Source: Brotaphodocola catenula (lineage in GTDB: Bacteria > Bacillota > Clostridia > Lachnospirales > Lachnospiraceae). Taken from it: a stretch of DNA of 64,000 bases. The number at the start of each line of letters is the position of its first letter. The first letter of the stretch is position 1. Below, one piece after another: positions 35,322 through 44,684 of the stretch. The notes under the pieces are model-generated. The model saw only the letters and a list, made by a program, of their open reading frames with translations, did not search any database and had not been told where the DNA came from. Both the position numbers and the translations under genes were made by a program. The stretch is from NCBI GenBank assembly GCA_020686985.1, contig JAJEPU010000018.1, positions 1-64,000 on the forward strand, read 5' to 3'.

Positions 35322-36572
35322 TTAGTCGTTTGTCAGATGGAAACGATCCAGAACATAGAATGCCAGACTCATTGCCATTCCGACGATACATGCCAGAACC
35401 ATTCCCTTTAACTGGATGTTGCCGATGTTGACCGCAATCCCGGAAAGACCGGTTACAAAGATAACGGAGGTCAGAGCCTGATTGCGGGACTTTGCGAAAT
35501 CCACCTTGGAATCAACGAGAATACGAAGGCCGGAGGTTCCGATCATTCCATAGAGCAGAAATGAGATTCCACCGATAACCGGTCCCGGAATCGTGCTGAT
35601 CAGTGCAGACAGCTTTCCGATGAAGGAGCAGATGATTGAAAGAACCGCTGCACCTGCGATGACGCGGACACTGTATACGCCTGTCATTGCCATGACACCG
35701 ATGTTCTCTCCGTAAGTGGTTGTAGGCACAGAACCGAGCATACCGGAAATCATCGTGGAGAAATTATCTCCGAACAGACTGCGATGAAGACCCGGATCTT
35801 TTAAGAGGTCTCTGCCGATGATTTTACTTGTGACAACCTGATGACCGATATGTTCAGATGCAATGACGAGAATAACCGGAAGAATAATCAGGATGGCTTC
35901 CAGATTGAATTTTGGTGCAGTAAAATTCGGAAGTGCAATCCAGGATGCCTGTGCGACTTCCTCAAAACTTACAATTCCACATGCTACCGCTGCAAGATAT
36001 CCTGCGATAACGGCAATCAGAATCGGGATAACAGAGAGAAATCCGCGGAAGAGAACTGAACCAAATACCGCGAATCCAAGGGTGACGAAGAAAACAATGA
36101 CATTGCTTGGATTGATCGTCTCATCGAGAAGACCGGCATTGCTTGCAGCGGAGGAGGAAAGCTCCAGACCGATCAGTGCAACGACAGGTCCCATTGCTGC
36201 CGGCGGAAGTACGACATCAATCCATTTTGTACCAAATTTGTAGATGATCAGAGAAAGAATGCATCCGCAGAATCCGACTGCGACGAAACCGCCGAGTGCA
36301 TACGGATAACCAAATTTGCTGATAACAATGCTCGCCGGTGCGAGGAAAGCAAAGCTAGATCCCAAATATGCCGGTGCTTTTCCTTTTGTCACCATCATAA
36401 AGATCAGCGTTCCGCAACCGTTCATCAAGAGAACGATTGCCGGGTTGATTCCGAAGAGAAAAGGTACTAAAACTGATGCTCCGAACATCGCAAACATGTG
36501 CTGGATGCTCAGCGGGAGCAACAGATTAAACGGTACCTTCTCGTCTACCTGAATGATTCGTTTGTGTTCCAT
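35322..36572 (-). CDS. uraA: Uracil/xanthine permease (NCS2 family)
   Basis: Proton-coupled nucleobase importer with about 14 membrane helices, 416 residues. Family signs: PLSIQHMFAMFGASVLVPFL (with the conserved QH), GTLIFMMVTKGKAPAYLGSS, VLPPAAMGPVVALIGLEL, VIASEHIGHQVVTSKIIGRD with the substrate-binding Glu, and the signature GSVPTTTYGENIGVMAMTGV. These fit uracil permease (UraA/PyrP) better than xanthine or uric acid carriers. It is a single gene; no purine or PyrR-type leader was recognised. Confidence 0.93.
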   Translation of the reverse strand: MEHKRIIQVDEKVPFNLLLPLSIQHMFAMFGASVLVPFLFGINPAIVLLMNGCGTLIFMMVTKGKAPAYLGSSFAFLAPASIVISKFGYPYALGGFVAVGFCGCILSLIIYKFGTKWIDVVLPPAAMGPVVALIGLELSSSAASNAGLLDETINPSNVIVFFVTLGFAVFGSVLFRGFLSVIPILIAVIAGYLAAVACGIVSFEEVAQASWIALPNFTAPKFNLEAILIILPVILVIASEHIGHQVVTSKIIGRDLLKDPGLHRSLFGDNFSTMISGMLGSVPTTTYGENIGVMAMTGVYSVRVIAGAAVLSIICSFIGKLSALISTIPGPVIGGISFLLYGMIGTSGLRILVDSKVDFAKSRNQALTSVIFVTGLSGIAVNIGNIQLKGMVLACIVGMAMSLAFYVLDRFHLTND

Positions 36573-36750
36573 ACGTTTTTAGCCTCCTGTCTTTCCTACT
36601 TGTACTTGTATTGTACTTTTTCGGTACTTTGTATCCTATCTATTATTTCACATTTCGGAGGATTCGTCTACCATTATTGAAAAGATGTCCGTTCATTCTT
36701 GTTCGCCTTTGTACGTAGACAAAAAGTTTTTACACACACCTTAGAAAATG

Positions 36751-36759
36751 TGCTATAAT
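36751..36759 (+). promoter_or_regulatory. Extended -10 promoter upstream of map
   Basis: TGCTATAAT with TATAAT at 36754-36759, about 100 bp before the map start. TTTACA lies 19 bp upstream as a possible -35 box. Confidence 0.55.
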
Positions 36760-36860
36760 GCTGTTAAATGATCAAAATGAAATCAGAGATCGATGGATAT
36801 GTAATAATAAGATAGTTCCGTATCAATGGAAGGGCAAACGTATCATCGATCGGGGAAAGG

Positions 36861-37742
36861 ATGAGTGTTTTGAAGATAATTGGAAGAAATGATCCATGCT
36901 GGTGTGGAAGCGGAAAGAAATATAAGAACTGTCATCTCGAGTTTGACAGCCATTTGAATCTTTTAAAGATGGGTGGTCATCAGGTGCCGAGCCATAATAT
37001 GATCAAGACTCCGGAGCAGGTTGAAAAGATCAAAGAGAGCGCAGCAATCAATATCGCAGTTCTCGATTATGTCGCTGAGCATATCCGTGCCGGCATCACG
37101 ACCGAGGATATCGACCGCTGGGTTTACGAGGAAACGACAAAACGCGGTGCGATCCCGGCTCCGCTGAACTTCGAGGGATTCCCGAAGAGTGTCTGCACAT
37201 CGATCAACGAGGAAGTCTGCCATGGAATTCCCTCCCCGGATGTTGTTCTGAAAGACGGTGACATCATCAATGTTGACTGTACAACCAATTATCACGGCTT
37301 CTATGCCGATGCTTCCCGCATGTTCTGCATCGGAAATGTCTCCGATGAGAAGCGCAAACTCGTTGAGGTGACAAAGGAAGCGGTAATGCGTGGACTTGCG
37401 CAGGTAAAACCGTGGGGTTACCTCGGTGATGTCGGTCAGGCAGTCAATGACTACGCAAAAGAGAATGGTTACAGCGTTGTCCGTGAGATCGGTGGTCACG
37501 GAGTCGGTGTCGACTTCCATGAGGAGCCGTGGGTGAGCTTTGTGACGAAGAAGGGCACGGAGATGGTGATGGCTCCGGGTATGATGTTCACGATCGAGCC
37601 GATGATCAACCTCGGACGCGCCGACATTTACGAGGACGACTCGAATGGTTGGACGATCCGCACCGACGACGGAAGCCCGTCTGCTCAGTGGGAGATTCAG
37701 GTTCTCGTAACGGAGACCGGCTATGAGCTGATTGCATGGTAG
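36861..37742 (+). CDS. map: Methionine aminopeptidase type I with N-terminal SEC-C motif
   Basis: Removes initiator Met from nascent proteins. The 293-residue protein begins with a short SEC-C zinc motif, GRNDPCWCGSGKKYKNCH (residues 8-25), which may help it dock to the ribosome or partner proteins. The pita-bread domain follows with the metal ligands in order: NVDCTTNYHGFYADASR (two Asp), GGHGVGVDFHEEP (His), FTIEPMI (Glu) and QWEIQVLVT (Glu). SEC-C-extended MetAPs are known in Firmicutes. Confidence 0.96.
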   Translation: MSVLKIIGRNDPCWCGSGKKYKNCHLEFDSHLNLLKMGGHQVPSHNMIKTPEQVEKIKESAAINIAVLDYVAEHIRAGITTEDIDRWVYEETTKRGAIPAPLNFEGFPKSVCTSINEEVCHGIPSPDVVLKDGDIINVDCTTNYHGFYADASRMFCIGNVSDEKRKLVEVTKEAVMRGLAQVKPWGYLGDVGQAVNDYAKENGYSVVREIGGHGVGVDFHEEPWVSFVTKKGTEMVMAPGMMFTIEPMINLGRADIYEDDSNGWTIRTDDGSPSAQWEIQVLVTETGYELIAW

Positions 37743-37792
37743 GACAACAAGAAAAACCAAAAAAAGAAATCGTAAAATAGTATTAAGAATAT

Positions 37793-37864
37793 AAAAAAGG
37801 TCATGGATATTGTGATCCGATGTCAATTTTGATTTCCGATTTCACAGGTTCCATGACCTTTTTT
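37793..37864 (+). terminator. Terminator after map
   Basis: AAAAAAGGTCATGGA (37793-37807) pairs exactly with TCCATGACCTTTTTT (37850-37864), with a 42-nt apical region. Likely bidirectional. Confidence 0.85.
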
Positions 37865-37911
37865 ATCACTCAGAATCACACGCCAATTCTCTGCTTTCGT
37901 CGACTTGAACT

Positions 37912-38253
37912 TTATTCCTGCTCATACCCGTACCGAACAAGCTCATACTTCTCGTCATCCATCCCGCCCTTTGGCTCATAGGCAAACAGGATTTCTTTTA
38001 ATCGCTGCATCCGGTCACCTGACTGGGCGGTCTGGGTGATAACAGAAGGATTTGCCAGCGTCTCCGTCTGTTTTTTGAGGTCTGCAACCATCTCTTCTAA
38101 CTTCTCTTTTCTCTCCGGGATTGCAAGACCTGCCATTTTTGCAAGCATCCCGATCGACACGGCGCACTCGGTATCCGCACTCAGCTTCGGAGTTTTCTCA
38201 AGCGCAAGTCGAAGCCGGATATCCACAGACTGTTTTACAATTGAGAATACCAT
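37912..38253 (-). CDS. Conserved hypothetical small protein
   Basis: A 113-residue soluble, mostly helical protein (MVFSIVKQSVDIRLRLALEK; SIGMLAKMAGLAIPERKEKL) with no recognised motif. It lies about 100 bp downstream of recU on the same strand and may be co-transcribed with it. Good codon use and a clean start suggest a real gene. No function can be assigned. Confidence 0.6.
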   Translation of the reverse strand: MVFSIVKQSVDIRLRLALEKTPKLSADTECAVSIGMLAKMAGLAIPERKEKLEEMVADLKKQTETLANPSVITQTAQSGDRMQRLKEILFAYEPKGGMDDEKYELVRYGYEQE

Positions 38254-38350
38254 TGTTGTCTCTCATCTCCTCTTCCGTTTCTATTTCTATACCATTATTT
38301 CCTCATTATCGTTTCCTCACATTGAGTTTTTCCTTGAGTTTCGGGTTGAG

Positions 38351-38920
38351 TCACCCGATTTTTCCGGATATGTGTTCATGTTCCTTCGCATCGCGCCAGT
38401 CGAGATCAAGCTGAATCACCTCGAGATAGTGAACAAGAAATTCCTTCTTTGCATAAATACGAAACTGATGGTCAATCTCGTCGTATGTAAAACTCTTTCG
38501 CCCGCCATTTTGCATGCGCTCCCAGAAACGTTTTAAATCGCGCAGAGGAAGGTAGTAGAGTTCTTCCTCGGACTTAAAATAAAGAATGAGAAAAGCGATC
38601 CCTCCCTGCCGTTCAAAATCCTCCATGAATGCTACCTGATGCGGGTGGACATTTGCAAGTGGAAATGTGCGGACAGCGCACTCTTTTGCATCGAAACAGA
38701 TCGGAATTCCCTGAACGGCTCCGATATAGTCGACCGTACTCTTCTGGTCAAAGTATGCGAGTGTGATGTGACGCGAGGATTTATCGATGTTGATCGGCGT
38801 GATCGGCGTCGGAATCTTCTGAATCAGCGCCAGATGCTTTTCACGGTAAAGATCATTTGTGCGGTTGATCATATCCTCAAGAATCGATCCCCGCAGTCCA
38901 CGACTCTTCCAGGTTCCCAT
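38351..38920 (-). CDS. recU: Holliday junction resolvase
   Basis: Cuts four-way DNA junctions during recombination repair in Firmicutes. The 189-residue protein matches RecU: N-terminal RGLRGSILEDMINRTNDLY, the nuclease core STVDYIGAVQGIPICFDAKE (Asp and ExK-type residues), and HPHQVAFMEDFERQGGIAFLIL. The usual neighbour ponA is absent here. Confidence 0.93.
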   Translation of the reverse strand: MGTWKSRGLRGSILEDMINRTNDLYREKHLALIQKIPTPITPINIDKSSRHITLAYFDQKSTVDYIGAVQGIPICFDAKECAVRTFPLANVHPHQVAFMEDFERQGGIAFLILYFKSEEELYYLPLRDLKRFWERMQNGGRKSFTYDEIDHQFRIYAKKEFLVHYLEVIQLDLDWRDAKEHEHISGKIG

Positions 38921-38960
38921 GCCGTTTTAAGCCTCCTTCTACTCTACTTTTCTGCTTATT

Positions 38961-39950
38961 TTAAGCCTCTTCCATACAGGTTTCTAATAATTCCTGACCG
39001 AACACCGCAACAAATGGCTTCGGAGCCGGTGCAAACACGCGCTTGCCCTCCAGATAAGAAAATGGCTCATCCAAATGTTTCGGAAATTCCATCTCAAACG
39101 AGTGAAGCATCTGGGAAGTAATATGGAAACGCTTCTTCGCCTCCTCATTGACTGCGGGGTTGCCGTACTTGTAATCCCCGACAAGCGGATGACCGATCGA
39201 TGCGAGATGCGCACGGATCTGATGGGTACGACCGGTGATCAGGGTAACTTTCAGGAGAGTATAGCCATTCGCCTCCCCGACCGGAACATATTCAGTCTGG
39301 ATCGGCAGAGCATCCTTGTGTTCCTTCTCAAAAATGGTCACCTGATTCGTCTTCTCGTTTTTATAGAGCCAACCGCTGATGTGCTGACGCTCCCTCACGC
39401 TTCCTTTTACCGCACACAGATAATACTTATGCAGGGAGCGATCCTTAAACATCGCAGAGAGCATCTGAAGACCTGCGAGAGACTTTCCTCCGGCTACGAG
39501 ACCACTCGTGTTGCGGTCAAGGCGATTGCAGATCGACGGGCGAAAACTGCGAAGCTGGTCTTTTGTGAGCTGACCGGAATCAAGCAGATAGTCAATCAGA
39601 TATTCCACAAGGGATTCATCGGTTTCCTTTGCCTTCTGGGAGAGCATCCCCGACGGCTTGTTAATCAGCAGGATATTCGAGTCCTCATAAATAATATCCA
39701 ATTTTTTCTTGACTACTCTCTGTATCTTTACCTCAGAAAACTTTTCGATCGTCTCATCTGCGAGAAACAGGCGGACAAGATCGCCCTGCTCAAGTTTTTC
39801 TGCTCCGGTACATTTCTTTCCGTTTAGGGTAATGTTTTTCTTGCGCATCATCTTATAAAGAAAACTTTTTCCTGCAAGATTCAGATATTTCGCCAGCAGT
39901 TTGTCGAGACGCTGACCTGCCTCATTTGCGCTAACATGAATTTCCTTCAT
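38961..39950 (-). CDS. RluA-family pseudouridine synthase
   Basis: Converts specific uridines of rRNA (or tRNA) to pseudouridine. The 329-residue protein has an N-terminal S4 RNA-binding domain (about 12-60: AGQRLDKLLAKYLNLAGKSF) and a catalytic domain with the Asp motif NRLDRNTSGLVAGGKS near residue 147 and the later LITGRTHQIRAHLASIGHPL. It resembles the RluC/RluD group; the target position cannot be fixed from sequence. Confidence 0.93.
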   Translation of the reverse strand: MKEIHVSANEAGQRLDKLLAKYLNLAGKSFLYKMMRKKNITLNGKKCTGAEKLEQGDLVRLFLADETIEKFSEVKIQRVVKKKLDIIYEDSNILLINKPSGMLSQKAKETDESLVEYLIDYLLDSGQLTKDQLRSFRPSICNRLDRNTSGLVAGGKSLAGLQMLSAMFKDRSLHKYYLCAVKGSVRERQHISGWLYKNEKTNQVTIFEKEHKDALPIQTEYVPVGEANGYTLLKVTLITGRTHQIRAHLASIGHPLVGDYKYGNPAVNEEAKKRFHITSQMLHSFEMEFPKHLDEPFSYLEGKRVFAPAPKPFVAVFGQELLETCMEEA

Positions 39951-40063
39951 AATAAATGAAATCCTTTCGTTAAGTCTTTCGTTTGGCCGTAATGTTTCCG
40001 TTTCGTTACTTTTCTTCTCTGCGTTCTTTTTTCTTTGTCTTTCTTCTTTCTGTTAGCTTTCCT

Positions 40064-40639
40064 TTACATGGAAAGATTTTTCAGCAGACGGGATGCATAC
40101 TCCACACTTCCATCATCCTCGTAGGAATCCGCCGGTTTGAGACTTTCGAGACGCTTAAAGAATCCATGCTCGTCCGAAATAATCTTAAAACTCAGCATCA
40201 TCTTGTTTGCGCGAAGCAAATCGGAAACTGCCTGCTCTGCTTTTGCTGTCTTGAGATTTTTCTTCGGACAGTAAGCATAGATTCCTGCCGGATGCACAAT
40301 CACCGCGTCAAACGGCAGAACGTACTCTTTTGTTGTCACAATCAGATCATACAGAAGCAGGGTTTTCTTCTCATATGGCACAAGTTTCTGGTGAAATGTC
40401 TCACCCGGAGTCCGGTAATTCCAAGATGCGAGAAGCGGGGACGCCATGTTTGCCATCGGAAGAACCGTCAGAATCGCCATCACGGTCAAGACATTTTTTG
40501 TCGCCTGCTCACTCGCAAAATGACGTGCGAAAAGTTGGGCAAGAATAGCGAGAAGCAAAATCCCGGTAATCATGAGGCGCATCCGCCGGTTTGTTGTGCG
40601 GTATCCGTACTCTCCTTTTTCTTTCTTCTTTTGTCTCAA
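40064..40639 (-). CDS. Hypothetical membrane protein
   Basis: A 191-residue protein with a basic N-terminus and two close membrane helices (LMITGILLLAILAQLFARHF and VLTVMAILTVLPMANMASPL). A soluble domain follows with [20 protein letters not shown] and VIVHPAGIYAYCPKKNLKTA. No family was recognised. It lies between an SDR gene and a pseudouridine synthase gene, all on the minus strand. Confidence 0.6.
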   Translation of the reverse strand: MRQKKKEKGEYGYRTTNRRMRLMITGILLLAILAQLFARHFASEQATKNVLTVMAILTVLPMANMASPLLASWNYRTPGETFHQKLVPYEKKTLLLYDLIVTTKEYVLPFDAVIVHPAGIYAYCPKKNLKTAKAEQAVSDLLRANKMMLSFKIISDEHGFFKRLESLKPADSYEDDGSVEYASRLLKNLSM

Positions 40640-40721
40640 TCTCTTTCATCCTTTCTAACCTTGTAAATCTAATCCGTTTCTTATGCTTTTTTCGTTTCGT
40701 TTTCTTATGTATCTTTTAAAC

Positions 40722-41498
40722 TCAGAGATGTCGCATAAGTGCAAGAATCCATGAATGGGGGAGAACCTTGCACAGTACAAAGAATGCCTTCATCCACGGA
40801 CCATAAATGGAAATCGCTTTTCCCATCATGCTGTCACGCAGGGCAAAACGCACGACCTTGCGCGGGTCTGCCATCGTAAGACGCTTGTAGAGTGGGATCT
40901 TTCCTGTCGTCTCCGCAATATCAAAGAACTCGGTTTTAACCGGTCCGGGGCAAACTGCGGTCACTGAGATTCCCCGTTCACGCAGTTCCTCGCGCAGTGC
41001 CCGGCTGTAACTGAGGACAAAGGATTTTGTCGCCGAGTAGATCGCAAATCCCGGTTGGGGAAGAAAGGACGCCGACGATGCAAACTGAATAATCCGGCTG
41101 TTGAATGGCATATACGGGAGTACCATATGCGTGACTGCGCAGAGTGCTTCCACATTCAACTGAATCATCCCTGTCTCACTCTCAAGATCAAGCTCCCCGA
41201 TCTTTCCGATTTTTCCAAATCCCGCGGAATTGATCAGCATGCGAACCTGTGGACGGTGTGCCTCAAGCTCTCGCTCAAACAAAGTCCGATCATCCGTATT
41301 TTGAAGATCAAGAGGCAGGATGTGCAGGGGCACAGGCACCTGACTTTGAAGTTGTTCGAGTCGTTCTCTCCGTCTCGCAATCACCCAGATCTCCGAGAAT
41401 TTCTCTCCAAAACGGTCTGCCAGCTGAATCACCGCTTCCCGCCCCATTCCAGAGGAAGCCCCTGTCACAATCGCAATCGGTTTTGAGTTGTTTTTCAT
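40722..41498 (-). CDS. Short-chain dehydrogenase/reductase
   Basis: A 258-residue NAD(P)-dependent oxidoreductase of the classical SDR family. It shows TGASSGMGREA (nucleotide binding), LINSAGFGKIG (NAG position), the catalytic Ser in FASSASFL and YSATKSF (YxxxK), then VCPGPVKTEF. The C-terminal extension with a hydrophobic segment resembles SDRs of the DltE/YqjQ kind. The substrate is unknown. ATG 41498 is favoured for AAAGGA upstream; the frame is open to 41582 and overlaps the end of the next gene upstream. Confidence 0.9.
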   Translation of the reverse strand: MKNNSKPIAIVTGASSGMGREAVIQLADRFGEKFSEIWVIARRRERLEQLQSQVPVPLHILPLDLQNTDDRTLFERELEAHRPQVRMLINSAGFGKIGKIGELDLESETGMIQLNVEALCAVTHMVLPYMPFNSRIIQFASSASFLPQPGFAIYSATKSFVLSYSRALREELRERGISVTAVCPGPVKTEFFDIAETTGKIPLYKRLTMADPRKVVRFALRDSMMGKAISIYGPWMKAFFVLCKVLPHSWILALMRHL

Positions 41499-41532
41499 GT
41501 ACTCATCTGTCCTTTCTCGATTTTCAAATTTT

Positions 41533-43017
41533 TCAAATTTCGGTGAAAAGTTCCTCATAGTTCTCGATAAAGTAGTCTGCAAGCTGTTCTTTCTCCGCTC
41601 TCATTTTTACGGAAAAGTCATCCTCCACGGCACAAACCTCCATTCCCGCAGATTTTCCTGCCTGAATTCCCGCCGGAACATCCTCAAACACCATACAGGA
41701 AGCAGGTTCTACTCCAAGACGCTTTGCAACCTCCAGATAGATATCCGGAGCCGGTTTGCCGTTTGCGACTTCACATGCAGTTGCGACAACCTGAAAATAG
41801 GGGCGAATTTCCAAAGATTCCAGAACCGCTTCCACCATCGCCTGTCCGTTGCTCGTCGCAATTCCCGCAAGAATTCCGTGTTCCTTTAAGTATTCGAGAA
41901 ATCTTCTCGCACCTTTCTTTAATGGAACCTGGGAGCGGTATTTTTCCAGACTCATCTCCACCCATGCCTGCTTGATCTCATCGAGAGACTTTGGAAGCTG
42001 AAACCGTTCCTTGAAATAGACGGCTGTCTCTGAAAAACTCATGCCCTCGATCACTTTTTCAAGGTCTGGCGGACATTCCAGTCCGAAACCGGAGAGATAT
42101 TCGATGTCAATCTGATGCCACATCCACATCGAATCCACAAGCGTTCCGTCAAGATCAAACAAAACTGCTTTCTTTGTATTTACCTTTTCCATAATTCTTT
42201 GACCATTCAAATTTGTTTCGGAATTTTCCGTAATCGTATTTGTGATGGTTGTATCTGCGGTGATTGTATTTTCGGTGGTCGCAATTCCATGCTGTTGAAG
42301 CGCGGAGATTTCCTCGGCGGTCAGGCGTCGATACTCTCCCGGAGTCAGCGTCTCATCCAGCTTCAAACTTCCCATTGAGAGGCGTTTTAAATATTCTACC
42401 CGACATCCGAGCACTTCAAACATTCGCTTCACCTGATGGAATTTTCCCTCCTGAATCGTCAGCAGGACTTCAGAAAGGGATGAAGAATCCTGTGCCAGAT
42501 GAAGGATTTCCAGTCGTCCCGGTTTTACCTCCGTCCCGTCCTCCAATGTCATTCCCTTTGCCATCTGCTCTTTCGCATTCGCCGGGAGCACGCCGGAGAT
42601 CTTCGCATAATACTGCTTGTCGACATGTTTTCCGGGGGCAAGAAGGCGATGCGTGAGATCTCCATCATTTGTCAGAAGCAGAAGTCCCTCCGTGTCGATG
42701 TCGAGTCTGCCGACCGGAAACAGATCTCTGCGATTCTCCCCGCTCAACAGGTCAATGACAGTCTTGTGTCGGCCATCTTCCGTCGCAGAAATGACTCCCT
42801 GCGGTTTATAGAGCATATAATACTCATATGCGTGATACAGAATTTTCTCTCCGTCAAATGTGACCTCGTCGCGATCCGGATCAATTTTGCGGTCCGTCTT
42901 CTTCTCTGTCTGTCCATTGATCTGAATTCGTCCTTTTTTTCCTGCTTCTCGAATCTGACTGCGACTTCCCTTGTTCATATCTGCCAGAAATTTATCCAGC
43001 CGAATCGGTTTTGCCAT
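41533..43017 (-). CDS. Fusion of 16S rRNA pseudouridine synthase (RsuA type) and HAD phosphatase
   Basis: A 494-residue two-enzyme protein. Residues 1-240 form an RsuA/RluB/E/F pseudouridine synthase: S4 domain (IRLDKFLADMNKGSRSQI), catalytic FPVGRLDIDTEGLLLLTNDG and EGKFHQVKRMFEVLGC. A Thr/Asn-rich linker follows. From about residue 275 it is a HAD-IA phosphatase of the beta-phosphoglucomutase/phosphatase type: FDLDGTLVDS (nucleophile Asp), IATSNGQAMVEAV, NGKPAPDIYLEVA and CMVFEDVPAGIQAGKSAGM. One open frame covers both. A separate start at MEKVNTKKAV lacks a good ribosome-binding site, so the fusion appears real. Confidence 0.9.
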   Translation of the reverse strand: MAKPIRLDKFLADMNKGSRSQIREAGKKGRIQINGQTEKKTDRKIDPDRDEVTFDGEKILYHAYEYYMLYKPQGVISATEDGRHKTVIDLLSGENRRDLFPVGRLDIDTEGLLLLTNDGDLTHRLLAPGKHVDKQYYAKISGVLPANAKEQMAKGMTLEDGTEVKPGRLEILHLAQDSSSLSEVLLTIQEGKFHQVKRMFEVLGCRVEYLKRLSMGSLKLDETLTPGEYRRLTAEEISALQQHGIATTENTITADTTITNTITENSETNLNGQRIMEKVNTKKAVLFDLDGTLVDSMWMWHQIDIEYLSGFGLECPPDLEKVIEGMSFSETAVYFKERFQLPKSLDEIKQAWVEMSLEKYRSQVPLKKGARRFLEYLKEHGILAGIATSNGQAMVEAVLESLEIRPYFQVVATACEVANGKPAPDIYLEVAKRLGVEPASCMVFEDVPAGIQAGKSAGMEVCAVEDDFSVKMRAEKEQLADYFIENYEELFTEI

Positions 43018-43104
43018 ATATTTCCTTCTCCATTTCTAAGTTGCGATTGCCCGGTTCCAGTTGCGATCGAGCTTTATACTGCATTTAAGTGCGTTTCATT
43101 TCCT

Positions 43105-44580
43105 TTACTGCCAACGCCATCCCGGATAATACTTGTTCTTTAAAGATCCACCTGCGTATTTTGCCCAGCCGAGAGGATAATCGTCGACACAGACAAGCAC
43201 CCAGCCCTTTTTCCATTTTATCTCGTTTTCTTCAAGCGCAATCGTCTCACCCTTCAGATAACGGATCACACGATCATCCTCGCAGGAAAGATTCAGTGTC
43301 TGGCAGAAGTCCGAAGCCTTCATCGCCATTGCGACAGCCTGTGACGGCTCAAAACGCTTTCCCTTCCACTCACCAAGCAGAAGTCCTGTGCGGAGATAGC
43401 GAAGATTCCAAGACGGGTCAAATGTCTCCGGAAGCAGATAAACGCAGTTGTTTTTGATCATCATGCGACTGCGGTCAAACGGCTCTGCGCACTGTTTTTC
43501 CCATTCGAGAAAATCACTCTCTTTCTCCATGGACTTGATCTCTTTCTCGTACGGATTCTTCCGGGGTATCGCTTTATTTTTCTTTTTCCGATTCTGCTTC
43601 TGCTGATCCGCGACTGCTTTCTCTGCTCCCACTGCTTCCGCTAATACTGCCCCGGATTCAGACTCTTCTGCAGATTCAGCTTTGCTCTCCTGTTCATGCT
43701 TCTTTTGAAGTAATGCCAGAAAATGCCCTTCTCCGCGAATCTTGTGCGGGAACAGGCGAACAACCGCCTCTCCATCCATTCCGCCGACTGCACCGTCCCA
43801 GAGCGGGATCGGAACCAGCTCCAGTTCCGGAAACTCTGCAAGAAGCCAAAGGATTACCTCCTCATCCTCGATTTGCGCAAAGGTGCAGGTCGAGTAGAGA
43901 AGAAAACCACCCGGCTTGAGCATCCGGACTGCCTGTGAGAGAATCTCTTTCTGGATCGGCGCATAGTCTTCCGGTCCGCGCTCCTCCCAGGATCGGATCA
44001 GATCCGGATCTTTGCGAAACATTCCCTCTCCTGAGCACGGAGCATCCACGAGAATCCGATCAAAGAACTCCCCGAAATTTTCGGCAAGACGTTCCGGCGG
44101 ATCTCTGACAACACAGATATTCGGGATTCCAAAAAGCTCCAGATTCTTTAAAAGTGCTTTTGCACGCGAATTACTGATGTCGTTTGAGACGAGAAGTCCC
44201 TCACCCGCAAGACGAGCGCCAAGTTCGGTGCTCTTTCCACCCGGAGCAGCACACAGATCGAGAACGCGGTCTCCCGGTTCTGGTGCCAAAATCTGTGCCG
44301 GAGTCATCGCGCTCGGCTCTTGCAGATAGTAAAGACCCGCAAAATAGTATGGATGTCTGGCAGGGCGCAGTTCATCCGGATAGTAAAATCCATTGTCCGT
44401 CCAGGCCACCGGTTCACAGCCCCCAAACGGACTGATCTCGGACCAATGTTCGGCGGTTGTCTTTGTGCGGTTGATTCGCAGACCCTGATGCGGGGTTTGC
44501 TCGTAGGAGGAAAGCCATGCCTCGTAATCCTCTCCGAGGAGAGTTTTCATCTCATCTAAAAAATGCTGTGGTAAATTCAT
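43105..44580 (-). CDS. rsmF: rRNA cytosine-C5-methyltransferase (RsmF/NOL1-NOP2-Sun family)
   Basis: S-adenosylmethionine-dependent m5C methyltransferase of rRNA, 491 residues. It has LDLCAAPGGKSTELGARL (SAM binding), VSNDISNSRAKAL, the motif IV Cys in ILVDAPCSGEGMFRKDP and the catalytic Cys in LLYSTCTFAQIEDEEV. The C-terminal third, with a Lys-rich linker and a PUA-like RsmF extension (FLEWEKQCAEPFD; GEWKGKRFEPSQAVAMAM), supports RsmF rather than RsmB. The E. coli target is C1407 of 16S rRNA; the target here is inferred. Confidence 0.93.
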   Translation of the reverse strand: MNLPQHFLDEMKTLLGEDYEAWLSSYEQTPHQGLRINRTKTTAEHWSEISPFGGCEPVAWTDNGFYYPDELRPARHPYYFAGLYYLQEPSAMTPAQILAPEPGDRVLDLCAAPGGKSTELGARLAGEGLLVSNDISNSRAKALLKNLELFGIPNICVVRDPPERLAENFGEFFDRILVDAPCSGEGMFRKDPDLIRSWEERGPEDYAPIQKEILSQAVRMLKPGGFLLYSTCTFAQIEDEEVILWLLAEFPELELVPIPLWDGAVGGMDGEAVVRLFPHKIRGEGHFLALLQKKHEQESKAESAEESESGAVLAEAVGAEKAVADQQKQNRKKKNKAIPRKNPYEKEIKSMEKESDFLEWEKQCAEPFDRSRMMIKNNCVYLLPETFDPSWNLRYLRTGLLLGEWKGKRFEPSQAVAMAMKASDFCQTLNLSCEDDRVIRYLKGETIALEENEIKWKKGWVLVCVDDYPLGWAKYAGGSLKNKYYPGWRWQ

Positions 44581-44684
44581 TTATTTCTCCTCATTTTTCG
44601 TTTTTTTGATCCATGATCACAATCCATCATGATCCACAAAATTTAGCATATATCAGTAGAGAGAACGTAAAAAGAAGGAATCGG

